DNA from: Arthrobacter sp. ov407 | GTDB lineage: Bacteria > Actinomycetota > Actinomycetes > Actinomycetales > Micrococcaceae | Assembly (NCBI RefSeq): GCF_900102895.1 | Contig: NZ_FNGD01000016.1 | Span: forward strand, 32,927-96,926 | DNA: 64,000 nt | Reading direction: 5' to 3' | Shown here: positions 43,698 through 51,663 of the stretch, piece after piece | Layout: each line of letters opens with the position of its first letter | How positions within the stretch are numbered: position 1 is the first letter of the stretch | Position numbers and translations under genes: made by a program | Notes under the pieces: generated by a model | Told to the model about the DNA's origin: nothing | Seen by the model: only the letters and a program-made list of their open reading frames with translations | The model's database searches: none

Positions 43698-45083
43698 GTG
43701 AGCCTAACTCCTGACAGCCCCGTGACCCCGATGACCGCCGCCCTCAACTTCCGCACGGTGGACGTGCGCGGTGCGCAACTGTCCCTCGCCGGACTCCGCG
43801 CTGCCGTGCCCCGGGCACAGTCCGGCACCATGGCCGACGCCGAGGGCAAGGTCCTGGAGATCATCTCCGCCGTCCGTACGCGCGGCATCAGCGCCCTCCG
43901 GGAGCTGGCACTGGCTTTCGACGGCGTCGAGCAGACGCACCCCCGGGTCCCGGCCGAGGCGCTGCGTGCGGCCCTTGAGGGCCTGGATCCGGCCGTGCGC
44001 GCGGCACTCGAGGAGTCCATCAAGCGTGCCCGCGCCTTCGCTGACGCCCAGCGGCCGGCGAACATCGACGTCGAGCTCGGCGAAGGCGCCGTGGTCAGCC
44101 AGAACTGGGTGCCGGTGGCGCGTGTGGGGCTTTACGTCCCCGGCGGCCTGGCCGTTTACCCGTCCTCGGTGATCATGAACGTGGTCCCGGCCCTGGCCGC
44201 CGGCGTCGAATCGATTGCCTTGGCGTCGCCGCCGCAAAAGGACTTCGGCGGCCTCCCGCACCCCACGATCCTGGCGGCGGCCTGCCTGCTGGGCATCGAC
44301 GAGGTCTACGCGATTGGCGGGGCACAGGCCATCGCCGCTTTCGCGTACGGCATCCCGGCCGACGCGTCCGACGCCGGGAACCTCCCCGGGATCGACCCCG
44401 TGGATGTCGTGACCGGTCCGGGCAACATCTTCGTGGCGACTGCCAAGCGGCTGGTTAAGGGGGTTGTGGGGATCGATTCCGAGGCCGGCACCACGGAGAT
44501 TGCGATCCTCGCGGACTCCACCGCCACTCCCGCCCTTGTGGCCGCGGACCTCATCAGCCAGGCCGAGCACGACCCCAAGGCGGCATCGGTTCTGTTCACC
44601 GACTCAGAGGCCCTCGCCGCCGACGTCCGCGTGGAGCTTGAGCGGCAGGCCGCTGCCACCAAGCACTCCAGCCGCGTCCGCGAGGCACTCTCGGGCCCGC
44701 AGTCCGGGGTGGTGCTGGTCGAGGACCTGGAGCAGGGCATCGCCGCCTGCAATGCGTACGCCGCGGAACACCTTGAAATCATGACCGCCGATGCCGCCCG
44801 GGTGGCCGGCCGGATCCGCAGCGCCGGTGCGATCTTCGTAGGGGACTACAGCCCCGTGAGCCTGGGCGACTACTGCGCCGGCTCCAACCACGTGCTGCCC
44901 ACCAGTGGCACGGCGGCCTTCTCCTCCGGACTGAACGTGACCACGTTCCTGCGGGCCATCCAGGTCATCAACTACACCCGCTCAGCGTTGGAGCAGGTCA
45001 GCGGCCACATCGTCAGCCTCTCCGGCGCGGAGGACCTGCCCGCCCACGGCGAGGCCGTCACGGTACGGTTCGCCGCCCGGTAG
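43698..45083 (+). CDS. hisD: Histidinol dehydrogenase
   Basis: HisD carries out the last two oxidations of histidine synthesis, converting L-histidinol to L-histidine with NAD. The 461-residue length is normal with a slightly long N-terminus. Family blocks include VGLYVPGGLAVYPSSVIMNVVPA, GPGNIFVATAKRLV, GIDSEAGTTEIAILAD, SQAEHDP with the zinc-ligand Gln and His, and AEHLEI. The start is GTG with a strong -10 box 6 nt upstream. Other his genes are not in this window. It is followed by nrdR behind an operator pair. Confidence 0.96.
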   Translation: MSLTPDSPVTPMTAALNFRTVDVRGAQLSLAGLRAAVPRAQSGTMADAEGKVLEIISAVRTRGISALRELALAFDGVEQTHPRVPAEALRAALEGLDPAVRAALEESIKRARAFADAQRPANIDVELGEGAVVSQNWVPVARVGLYVPGGLAVYPSSVIMNVVPALAAGVESIALASPPQKDFGGLPHPTILAAACLLGIDEVYAIGGAQAIAAFAYGIPADASDAGNLPGIDPVDVVTGPGNIFVATAKRLVKGVVGIDSEAGTTEIAILADSTATPALVAADLISQAEHDPKAASVLFTDSEALAADVRVELERQAAATKHSSRVREALSGPQSGVVLVEDLEQGIAACNAYAAEHLEIMTADAARVAGRIRSAGAIFVGDYSPVSLGDYCAGSNHVLPTSGTAAFSSGLNVTTFLRAIQVINYTRSALEQVSGHIVSLSGAEDLPAHGEAVTVRFAAR

Positions 45084-45097
45084 CCAAGGCCCAGACC

Positions 45098-45141
45098 ACT
45101 ACATGTAGTAATTACAGGCTTGTTATTCGGCTACATGTAGT
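45098..45141 (+). promoter_or_regulatory. NrdR box pair upstream of nrdR
   Basis: Two near-identical palindromes, ACTACATGTAGT (45098-45109) and GCTACATGTAGT (45130-45141), have centres 32 bp apart, about three helical turns. Pairs of such palindromes at this spacing are the hallmark of NrdR operators, which suggests autoregulation of nrdR. Confidence 0.75.
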
Positions 45142-45198
45142 CGTAAACTGGGGATACAGGGCAGCGCCGGCTGCACTTGCGACAGGGAGGGAACCGAC

Positions 45199-45702
45199 AT
45201 GTATTGCCCGTTCTGCCGTAACCCTGATTCGCGCGTCGTGGACAGCCGGATCGCCGACGACGGCTCCGCCATCCGGCGCCGCCGGCAGTGCCCCGAATGC
45301 GGCCGCCGGTTCACCACGGTGGAAACCACCAGCCTGACTGTCATCAAGCGCTCCGGCGTCGGTGAACCATTCAGCCGCAGCAAAGTCATCAACGGCGTCC
45401 GCAAGGCCTGCCAGGGCCGTCCGGTCACCGAAGACGATCTCGCTCTGCTGGCGCAGGAAGTCGAGGAGACGATCCGGGGCTCCGGCGCCGCCGAAATCGA
45501 TGCCCACGAAGTCGGTCTGGCGATCCTGGAGCCGCTGCAGCGTCTCGACGAGGTCGCCTACCTGAGGTTCGCCAGCGTCTACCAGGCCTTCGAGTCGCTG
45601 GAGGACTTCGAATCGGCGATTTCCCTGCTTCGCCACGAGGCGGAGACCAAGGGCCGGGACGGCAAGAGCCCGGACAAGCGCACTCTTGAGGCGCCGTCGT
45701 AA
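45199..45702 (+). CDS. nrdR: Transcriptional repressor NrdR
   Basis: NrdR represses ribonucleotide reductase genes in response to dATP/ATP levels. The 167-residue protein has an N-terminal zinc ribbon with CPFC and CPEC pairs (residues 3-6 and 31-34) and an ATP-cone domain (about 47-137). GGGAGG precedes the ATG. Its regulon would include nrd genes elsewhere. The C-terminal 20 residues (KGRDGKSPDKRTLEAPS) are a basic tail. Confidence 0.96.
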   Translation: MYCPFCRNPDSRVVDSRIADDGSAIRRRRQCPECGRRFTTVETTSLTVIKRSGVGEPFSRSKVINGVRKACQGRPVTEDDLALLAQEVEETIRGSGAAEIDAHEVGLAILEPLQRLDEVAYLRFASVYQAFESLEDFESAISLLRHEAETKGRDGKSPDKRTLEAPS

Positions 45703-45717
45703 TTATTGTGATTCTTT

Positions 45718-45779
45718 TGTCCTAGTGACTGTTGTCTTAGTGACTGCGTCCTAGGATCCACCACAGACTCCGGTGGTGG
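45718..45779 (+). repeat. Repeats and hairpin after nrdR
   Basis: TGTCCTAGTGACTG (45718-45731) is repeated with one change at 45733-45746 (15-bp period). A 7-bp hairpin CCACCAC / GTGGTGG (45758-45764 with 45773-45779) follows and may help end the nrdR transcript. Confidence 0.55.
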
Positions 45780-45819
45780 CAGCGGAGGGGAAGCCGCGGC
45801 CACCACCGGCTCCAAAAAA

Positions 45820-45879
45820 ATTGAGCTATCACTCCGGGTCGTTCCCAGCGTTCAGAACGACCCGGAGTGATAGCTCAAT
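45820..45879 (-). terminator. 24-bp perfect hairpin terminator between nrdR and ppgK
   Basis: A perfect 24-bp stem (45820-45843 with 45856-45879) closes a 12-nt loop. On the minus strand it is followed by a run of seven T, making it an excellent ppgK terminator; it may also stop nrdR transcription. Such length is unusual and suggests a dispersed palindromic element. Confidence 0.9.
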
Positions 45880-45901
45880 TGGCTTTTACAGCTCACTCGC
45901 T

Positions 45902-45926
45902 TTTATTTGGCGGGCCTTTATTTGGC
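45902..45926. repeat. Duplicated TTTATTTGGC over the ppgK stop codon
   Basis: TTTATTTGGC occurs at 45902-45911 and 45917-45926 (15-bp period). The inner copy contains the ppgK stop codon. Confidence 0.6.
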
Positions 45927-46721
45927 CAGCTTGTGCTTCAGGGCAATCTCGATGGCCGCGCCCACGATACCGGCGTCGTTCTTCAGTTCGGCCGGAACGA
46001 TCGGAGTGCGCAGCTTCATGTGCGGCAGGTACTCGTCGGCGCGCTTGGAGATGCCGCCGCCCACGATGAAGAGCTCGGGGGAGAACAGGAACTCCACGTG
46101 GGAGAAGTAGCGCTGCAGCAGCACGCTGTACTGTTCCCAGCTGAGGCCTTCGCGTTCACGGGCCACGGCCGAGGCCTTGGTTTCGGCGTCGAAGCCGTCG
46201 ATCTCCAGGTGGCCGAGTTCGGCGTTAGGAACCAGCTTGCCGTCGAAGATGAAGGCCGAGCCGATGCCCGTGCCCAGGGTGATCACCAACACGGTGCCGT
46301 CGATCCCCTCGCCGGCACCGAAGCGGGCCTCGGCGAGGCCGGCGGCGTCGGCGTCGTTGATGACCTCCACGGGGCGGCCGAGACGTGCCGTGAGCATGGC
46401 ATCGATGTCGGCTTCCAGCCACGACTTATCCACGTTCGCGGCCGAGTGGACCACACCGTGCTGGATGATGCCGGGGAAGGTGACTCCCACGGGGCTGCTG
46501 GCGTCGGGGGCGTCGGGACGTGCCGTGAGCTCGGCGACAACCTTTGCGACCACTTCGGCCACGGACTCGGGGGTGGAGGGCTGCGGCGTGGGGAAGCGCA
46601 CGCGGTCACCGATCATCTTCCCTTTCTTCAGGTCCACAATCCCGCCCTTGATACCGGTGCCGCCGATGTCAATGCCGATCAAGGGGGCGTTCTTCTTCGA
46701 CTTTTCGTCCTTCTTGGCCAA
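45918..46721 (-). CDS. ppgK: Polyphosphate glucokinase
   Basis: PpgK phosphorylates glucose with inorganic polyphosphate (and often ATP). The 267-residue protein has LIGIDIGGTGIKGGIVDL, VINDADAAGLAEA, LGTGIGSAFIFDGKL and the PpgK-type C-terminal block SWEQYSVLLQRYFSHVEFLFSPELFIVGGGISKR. The usual ROK zinc cluster (CxCGxxGC) is absent, as expected for this subgroup. A related Arthrobacter enzyme also uses mannose, so a wider substrate range is possible. The start is TTG with no ideal Shine-Dalgarno, the weakest point of the call. Confidence 0.93.
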   Translation of the reverse strand: MAKKDEKSKKNAPLIGIDIGGTGIKGGIVDLKKGKMIGDRVRFPTPQPSTPESVAEVVAKVVAELTARPDAPDASSPVGVTFPGIIQHGVVHSAANVDKSWLEADIDAMLTARLGRPVEVINDADAAGLAEARFGAGEGIDGTVLVITLGTGIGSAFIFDGKLVPNAELGHLEIDGFDAETKASAVAREREGLSWEQYSVLLQRYFSHVEFLFSPELFIVGGGISKRADEYLPHMKLRTPIVPAELKNDAGIVGAAIEIALKHKLAK

Positions 46722-46817
46722 TGTCGTTCCGTTCGTGGCAGGGGCGGGCTGTGGTGACCGGGCCGGGCCCGGGTGAAAGAGCGGGATGTTCGGGGAAATA
46801 GCGTGTGGAGCGGGCGG

Positions 46818-47696
46818 TCAGGGCAGCGTGAGGACCTCGGCACCGGACTCCGTGACGAGCAGGGTGTGCTCGAACTGGGCAGTGCGCTTGCGGTCGCGGG
46901 TCACGACGGTCCATTCATCGGCCCACATGTCCCAGTCAACGGTGCCCAGGGTCAGCATTGGCTCGATCGTGAACACCATACCGGTTTCCATGGTGGTGTT
47001 GTATGCGGGCGCGGCGTCGTAGTGCGGAATGATCAGCCCGGTGTGGAAGGCTTCCCCGACTCCGTGTCCGGTAAAGTCGCGGACCACGCCGTAGCCGAAG
47101 CGTTTTGCATAGGACTCGATGGTCCGGCCGATCACGTTGATTTCGCGTCCCGGAGCTACGGCCCGAATGGCGCGGTTCAGCGATTCCCGGGTGCGCTCGA
47201 CGAGGAGGCGGGATTCCTCGTCGACATCGCCGACCAGGAACGTGTAATTGGTGTCGCCATGAACGCCGCCGACGAAGGCCGTGATGTCGATGTTCAGGAT
47301 GTCGCCGTCCTGCACTACCGTGGTGTCCGGGATCCCATGGCAGATGACCTCGTTGAGGGAGGAGCAAAGGGACTTCGGAAAGCCCCGGTAGCCGAGGGTG
47401 GAGGGGTACGCGTTGTGGTCCAGCAGGAACTCGTGGCCTATCCGGTCCAGATGGTCGGTGGTGACGCCGGGCTCGATGTACTTGCCGACCTCCACGATGG
47501 CCTGGGCGGCGATTTTGGAGGCGATCCGGATCTTTTCGATGGTCTCTGCCGATTTGACCTCTGAGCCTGTGAACTTTGCAGGCGCCGGCTTGCCCACATA
47601 TTCCGGACGGGGGATGGAGGGCGGTACGGGAAGCTGCGGGCTCACTGTCCCCGGGACAAGCGTGCCGATGGGTGCGGTTGAGGCTAGTGAAGGCAT
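46818..47696 (-). CDS. map: Methionine aminopeptidase, type I
   Basis: Map removes the initiator methionine from nascent proteins. The 292-residue enzyme has the metal ligands in the usual places: NIDITAFVGGVHGDTNYTF (two Asp), GHGVGEAFHTGL (His), FTIEPML (Glu) and QFEHTLLVT (Glu). The N-terminal 40 residues, including PQLPVPPSIPRPEYVGKP, are the proline-rich extension typical of actinobacterial MapB-type enzymes and proposed to bind the ribosome. A near-consensus -10 box lies 6 nt before the ATG. Confidence 0.96.
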   Translation of the reverse strand: MPSLASTAPIGTLVPGTVSPQLPVPPSIPRPEYVGKPAPAKFTGSEVKSAETIEKIRIASKIAAQAIVEVGKYIEPGVTTDHLDRIGHEFLLDHNAYPSTLGYRGFPKSLCSSLNEVICHGIPDTTVVQDGDILNIDITAFVGGVHGDTNYTFLVGDVDEESRLLVERTRESLNRAIRAVAPGREINVIGRTIESYAKRFGYGVVRDFTGHGVGEAFHTGLIIPHYDAAPAYNTTMETGMVFTIEPMLTLGTVDWDMWADEWTVVTRDRKRTAQFEHTLLVTESGAEVLTLP

Positions 47697-47702
47697 AGAT
47701 TG

Positions 47703-47708
47703 ATCATA
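47703..47708 (-). promoter_or_regulatory. -10 box (TATGAT), probable leaderless start of map
   Basis: On the minus strand TATGAT lies 6 nt before the ATG at 47696. Confidence 0.6.
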
Positions 47709-47724
47709 TAAGCAGCCGGGCTCT

Positions 47725-47776
47725 GCCCGGAAAATGGAGCCCGGAAAACAGAGCCCGGAAAATGGGGCCCGGAAAA
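47725..47776. repeat. Four exact-period 14-bp tandem repeats (GCCCGGAAAA)
   Basis: GCCCGGAAAA recurs at 47725, 47739, 47753 and 47767, exactly every 14 bp, with variable 4-nt spacers. The array lies between the divergent map gene and the small SPOR-like gene, 51 bp upstream of the latter's ATG. Confidence 0.8.
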
Positions 47777-47827
47777 TACCTCCGGAAACCAGCAGGAAAC
47801 AGCCGGAATAACAGTGAAGGAACCCCG

Positions 47828-47992
47828 ATGCCCGAATACTGGTACAACGTCAATACTCACGAGATCGAGGAAGACGCGATGTCCGACTGGAGTCAGTTGA
47901 TCGGACCGTACAAGACCCGTGAGGAAGCCGAACACGCCCTGGAAAAGGTCAAGGCGCGTAATGAGGCGTGGGACAAGGACGAGGACGACTAG
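47828..47992 (+). CDS. Small SPOR-like protein
   Basis: This 54-residue acidic protein reads YWYNVNTHEIEEDAMSDWSQLIGPYKTREEAEHALEKVKARNEAW. It resembles one half of a SPOR domain (IGPYKTREEAEHALEKV) and is commonly annotated so in Arthrobacter relatives. GAAGGAA precedes the ATG. There is no signal peptide or membrane helix, so it should be cytoplasmic, unlike true SPOR wall-binding proteins. Function is unknown. Confidence 0.8.
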   Translation: MPEYWYNVNTHEIEEDAMSDWSQLIGPYKTREEAEHALEKVKARNEAWDKDEDD

Positions 47993-48057
47993 CCCGTTCC
48001 GCCTGCCGCGCCAATGAGGGCATCCCCTGGCAATCGCAGACCGGACACCCCGCACCG

Positions 48058-48102
48058 GGACTGATTTTTCTCAGTCCGTCATTCTCACCCTGTGAGGGTG
48101 AG
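48058..48102 (+). terminator. Two consecutive hairpins before the holin-like gene
   Basis: GGACTGA / TCAGTCC (48058-48064 with 48071-48077) has a T-rich loop. CTCACCCT / AGGGTGAG (48084-48091 with 48095-48102) forms a second 8-bp stem. They lie between the SPOR-like gene and the next ATG at 48136 and may terminate the former or regulate the latter. Confidence 0.5.
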
Positions 48103-48135
48103 TGCCAGCCGGTTACGGCCAGCCATACTGAGAAA

Positions 48136-50166
48136 ATGCCGACGAGCGTTACCCGCACCCGCGGCGCCCGAGTCACCGACCTGGCCAGGCTGGCCGTTGC
48201 CTGGGCTGCCTCGACGGTAGCCCTCATTATCACCGGCGCGCTGCTGCCGGGGTTCTCAGCAACCAGTTGGTGGGCTTACGCCGCCGTGGCAGCGGTGGCG
48301 GGCATCGTGGGTCTGATCCTCCGCCCCGCGCTGGTGGAGATCTCTGCCAGGGTGGGCTGGCTGGCGGTGCTTCTTACCGCTCTGATCGGGCAGGCCCTGA
48401 TCATGTATGTCGCCATCCTTCTGGTGCCTGGCATCGAGTCGACGCCATGGACCGCCCTTGTCGCAACCTGGGTCAGTGCGGTCGTGGGCACGCTCATCTC
48501 GTGGGCCAGCACGGCCGGAACTGATGACGGACTCATCGCCTCGCTGGCGGGAAGGGCGCGCCGGCAGGAAACGGTGACCGATCCGGAGATTGACGGCGTT
48601 CTTTTCGTGCAGCTCGACGGTGTCCCCTTCCCGGTTTTGCAGTGGGCGGTCCAGTCCGGGGCCGTACCCCATATCCGGAACTGGCTGACCTCGGGGGATT
48701 ACCAGTTCCGTGAATGGACTCCGCAGCTGCCATGCACCACGCCAGCCAGCCAGCTGGGCATTCTGCACGGTACCGTAGACGGGATCCCTGCCTTCCGGTG
48801 GTATGACCGTGAGCTCAAACGGGTCCTGGTGGCCAACCGTCCGGCAGACGCCCGGGTGATCGAGGAAAGGCACAGCACGGGCCAAGGCCTGCTCTGCGAC
48901 GACGGCGTCTCCATTTCGAACCTGTTCACCGGTGACGCGCCCCGATCGCTATTGACGATGAGCCGGGTGGAGGTCCGGCGCGGGTCTACCCAAACCCGTC
49001 GTGCGTTCGCCTGGTTTTTTGCGTCGCCGAACGGATTCATGCGTAGCTTCACGCGGACAGTCGCTGAGATCCTCAAGGAGCGTTGGCAGGCCCGGAGACA
49101 GGTCAAGCGTGACCTCAATCCGCGTGTGCGTCGAGACTGGACCTTCGCCCTGCTGCGAGCAGTCACTAACGGTATCCTGCGAGACCTGAACACGGCCTTG
49201 GTGGCAGAGGAGCTGCGTCGTGGCACGAAGTGCATCTATGTCGACTACGTTGACTACGACGAGATCGCCCACCACGCAGGCATGTTCCGACCGGAATCGC
49301 TCGCGGCCCTGGATGGCCTGGACCGCACGCTCGGATCCCTGGCCCAGCTCGCCGAGTTCGCTCCCCGCCGCTATCGGCTGGTGGTGCTCTCGGACCACGG
49401 CCAGTCCCAGGGCACCCCCTTCGCCGACCAGTATGGCCAGACCCTCGGCGATCTGTGTTCCGAACTCATGAACGAACACGTTCAGAACGTCGACGCGTCC
49501 GTGGAAGGGCTCGGGCGCGCGGACTCCATCGCCGGGGACATCTCGACTGGCGGGATGACCGGGAAACTGGCCGGCCGTGCCGACGACGTGCTGACCAAGG
49601 CACAACAGACGTCGGCTCCCGGCGACGCCGAGGATCCGGTGGTCGTGTTGGGCTCAGGCAACCTGGGCCTGGTCTACGTGCGGGGTGAGCGGCGCTTGAC
49701 CCTCCAAGCCCTCGAGAGTCAGTGGCCAGCCCTGATCCCCGGCCTGGCAGGCCATCCCGGCGTCGGTTTTGTCGCCGGCATCGATGAAGACGGCCGGGCG
49801 TGGGCGATCGGGAGCAGTGGGCGCCTCAACATCGAAAGCGGCGCTGTGGAGGGCACCGATCCGTTGGCCAGCTTCGGGTCCCACGCGGCGCGGGTGCTCG
49901 CCCGTGCGCTGCTGCACCCCGAGGCACCGGATCTCTACGTCAACAGTACGGTCGATCCCGTGACCGACGACGTCTCAGCGTTTGAAGGCCTCGTCGGATC
50001 CCACGGGGGCCTCGGCGGTTGGCAGGACCGCGCCGTGCTGATGGCCCCGGCCGACCTCATGGTGGGACTGCCCGAGCGGATCGAAGGTGCCGGAGAACTC
50101 CACAGGGTGTTGGTGGCGATGCTCGAGTCCTGCGGCCAGCGAGCCACGACGGCGTCCCGCGGTTAG
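48136..50166 (+). CDS. Holin-like four-helix membrane domain fused to a type I phosphodiesterase / alkaline phosphatase-like domain
   Basis: This 676-residue protein has four transmembrane helices within residues 15-125, resembling the phage-holin-4 superfamily domain of actinobacteria. A large hydrophilic domain (about 150-670) with alkaline-phosphatase-superfamily features follows: VLFVQLDGVPFP with Asp161, CTTPASQLGILHG with a Thr nucleophile at 201/202, DYVDYDEIAHHAG and VVLSDHGQSQG. Helix count places that domain on the cytoplasmic side, which is odd for such enzymes. ATG 48136 is preferred; the longer frame overlaps the SPOR-like gene and two hairpins. Substrate is unknown; a membrane phosphodiester or nucleotide is plausible. 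Confidence 0.82.
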   Translation: MPTSVTRTRGARVTDLARLAVAWAASTVALIITGALLPGFSATSWWAYAAVAAVAGIVGLILRPALVEISARVGWLAVLLTALIGQALIMYVAILLVPGIESTPWTALVATWVSAVVGTLISWASTAGTDDGLIASLAGRARRQETVTDPEIDGVLFVQLDGVPFPVLQWAVQSGAVPHIRNWLTSGDYQFREWTPQLPCTTPASQLGILHGTVDGIPAFRWYDRELKRVLVANRPADARVIEERHSTGQGLLCDDGVSISNLFTGDAPRSLLTMSRVEVRRGSTQTRRAFAWFFASPNGFMRSFTRTVAEILKERWQARRQVKRDLNPRVRRDWTFALLRAVTNGILRDLNTALVAEELRRGTKCIYVDYVDYDEIAHHAGMFRPESLAALDGLDRTLGSLAQLAEFAPRRYRLVVLSDHGQSQGTPFADQYGQTLGDLCSELMNEHVQNVDASVEGLGRADSIAGDISTGGMTGKLAGRADDVLTKAQQTSAPGDAEDPVVVLGSGNLGLVYVRGERRLTLQALESQWPALIPGLAGHPGVGFVAGIDEDGRAWAIGSSGRLNIESGAVEGTDPLASFGSHAARVLARALLHPEAPDLYVNSTVDPVTDDVSAFEGLVGSHGGLGGWQDRAVLMAPADLMVGLPERIEGAGELHRVLVAMLESCGQRATTASRG

Positions 50167-50210
50167 GGAGGAGAACCCCGGGTGCGGGGCCACAGTTCGA
50201 GCCCCCTGGC

Positions 50211-50969
50211 TCACACGGGCGCCACCCATGACTGGCCGGGGGCGAGGACCACTGCCGTGCAGCCAGGAGCCTGCTCCGCCACGGCGTCAGCAAACCGGTG
50301 TCCGGGCTGCTCGATCCAGCGCCTGGCAAACTGTGTGACGAACGGGGGGTGCAGCGTTCCCCAGTGCACCGGCAGGGCGAATCGCGCGCCGCTCATCGCA
50401 ACAGCCCGAGCCGCAGTCTCGGGCGACAGGTGTCCCGCCGAGAGCCTCGGTCCCCACCCCCAGACCGGCACCAGGGCGACATCGATAGGCCCTCCCGCCA
50501 TGGCGGGGATCGCGGCCATCTCCGAATACAACCCCGTGTCGCCGGCGATCCAGACGATGCCCGATGGGCCCCGAACCAGCTGGCCATTGGCGTCGTTAGG
50601 ACGGTGCGGCATGGGGCGGCTGCGATGCTCGGCCGGCACCTGGCGAATCTCGACCCCGCTGCCCACCGGGGTCCAGCCGTCCCCCAAGGGAACCGTGTGC
50701 GTCAGCTTTCGGCGACGCAGCCAGGCAACGTTCGCCGGAGCGCTCATCAGTGCTGCCCCGCGCAGCATGCGCAGGGAGCGCAGCTCGGCGTGGTCGTGGT
50801 GCAGGTGGGAGAGGAGCACCACGTCCGGCTGGCTCCACGACGCCGGATCCGGCCGCGGTGCCAGGCGCCGCAACAGCCCGGCATGGGCACGAAGCAGCGG
50901 ATCGGTCAGGACCCGAACCCCGTCCAGATCCAGAACCACCGAGGAATGACCCAGCCAGGTGATTCTCAT
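50211..50969 (-). CDS. MBL-fold metal-dependent hydrolase
   Basis: This 252-residue protein has a metallo-beta-lactamase fold of the UlaG/NAPE-PLD-like type. The metal motif is LSHLHHDHAEL (HxHxDH). Other likely ligands are PAEHRSR, the Asp in IAGDTGLY and PVHWGTL near the C-terminus. The N-terminal MRITWLGHSSVVLDLDGVRVLTDPLL is typical of the subgroup. It is convergent with the holin-like fusion gene, 44 bp apart. Lactonase or phospholipase-like activity is possible but not defined. Confidence 0.9.
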   Translation of the reverse strand: MRITWLGHSSVVLDLDGVRVLTDPLLRAHAGLLRRLAPRPDPASWSQPDVVLLSHLHHDHAELRSLRMLRGAALMSAPANVAWLRRRKLTHTVPLGDGWTPVGSGVEIRQVPAEHRSRPMPHRPNDANGQLVRGPSGIVWIAGDTGLYSEMAAIPAMAGGPIDVALVPVWGWGPRLSAGHLSPETAARAVAMSGARFALPVHWGTLHPPFVTQFARRWIEQPGHRFADAVAEQAPGCTAVVLAPGQSWVAPV

Positions 50970-50992
50970 GCCGGGCGTCGCCCGTTATCGCG

Positions 50993-51382
50993 TCAGGCCA
51001 AGGCCTTGGCCTTAAGGGAATCAAACTCGGTCTGGTCGATGGCTCCGGAATCGAGCAACGCCTTGGCGTCGGCGATCTGGGCGGACGGACTGGACGTCGT
51101 GCCTGCGGCCTGCTTGATGTACTCCTGCTGGGCAGCCTGCTGCTGGGCTATCGCCTTCATCTGACGATCGGTCATGCTGCGGCCCCGGGCGATCAGGTAG
51201 ATGAGGGCGCCGAGCCAGGGCACGAAGATCAGCAATATCACCCAGCCGGCCTTGGCCCAGCCGCTAAGCTCGCGGTCGCTGAACAAGTCCATCAGGCAGC
51301 GGAACCACACCATCAGTGCGGCGATCCAGATAAAGAACCAGAAACTCCACAGCAGGACGTCCCAGAAGCTATTCGTGTCCAT
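50993..51382 (-). CDS. PLDc_N / SHOCT domain membrane protein
   Basis: ATG 51382 gives 129 residues and is preceded by GGAGGAG at ideal spacing; the longer frame starting at 51433 lacks that. Two transmembrane helices (about 8-28 and 43-63), with VWFRCLMDLFSDRELSGWAKAGWVILLIFVPWLGALIYLIARG, match the phospholipase-D-nuclease N-terminal (PLDc_N) membrane module. The C-terminus IADAKALLDSGAIDQTEFDSLKAKAL is a SHOCT domain. Such proteins are common and uncharacterised. The 281-bp gap 51383-51663 before panB shows no gene. Confidence 0.87.
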   Translation of the reverse strand: MDTNSFWDVLLWSFWFFIWIAALMVWFRCLMDLFSDRELSGWAKAGWVILLIFVPWLGALIYLIARGRSMTDRQMKAIAQQQAAQQEYIKQAAGTTSSPSAQIADAKALLDSGAIDQTEFDSLKAKALA

Positions 51383-51663
51383 CGATACTCCTCCACTCGT
51401 GTCCGCCGGAGCCTGACCCAGCGCTTCGCGCATGAATCCGTCCGGGCCGGCGGAACATCTTGAGGCCTGATGCAGACCTTAATGGCCAGCCTGCCCGGAC
51501 GGGCGGGGCAATGCATCCCCCGTGAAGGATGAGGTGTCGGCCCAGTTCAGGGTCTGCACATCAGTACCGAACGCCCCGTGGCATGCCACAGTAACCCCGC
51601 CCGACGGGCTGCTTCCCCTACGTAGGAGCGGAGAGCGAAGCGTCACTTAGAAGGAGCAGCCGT

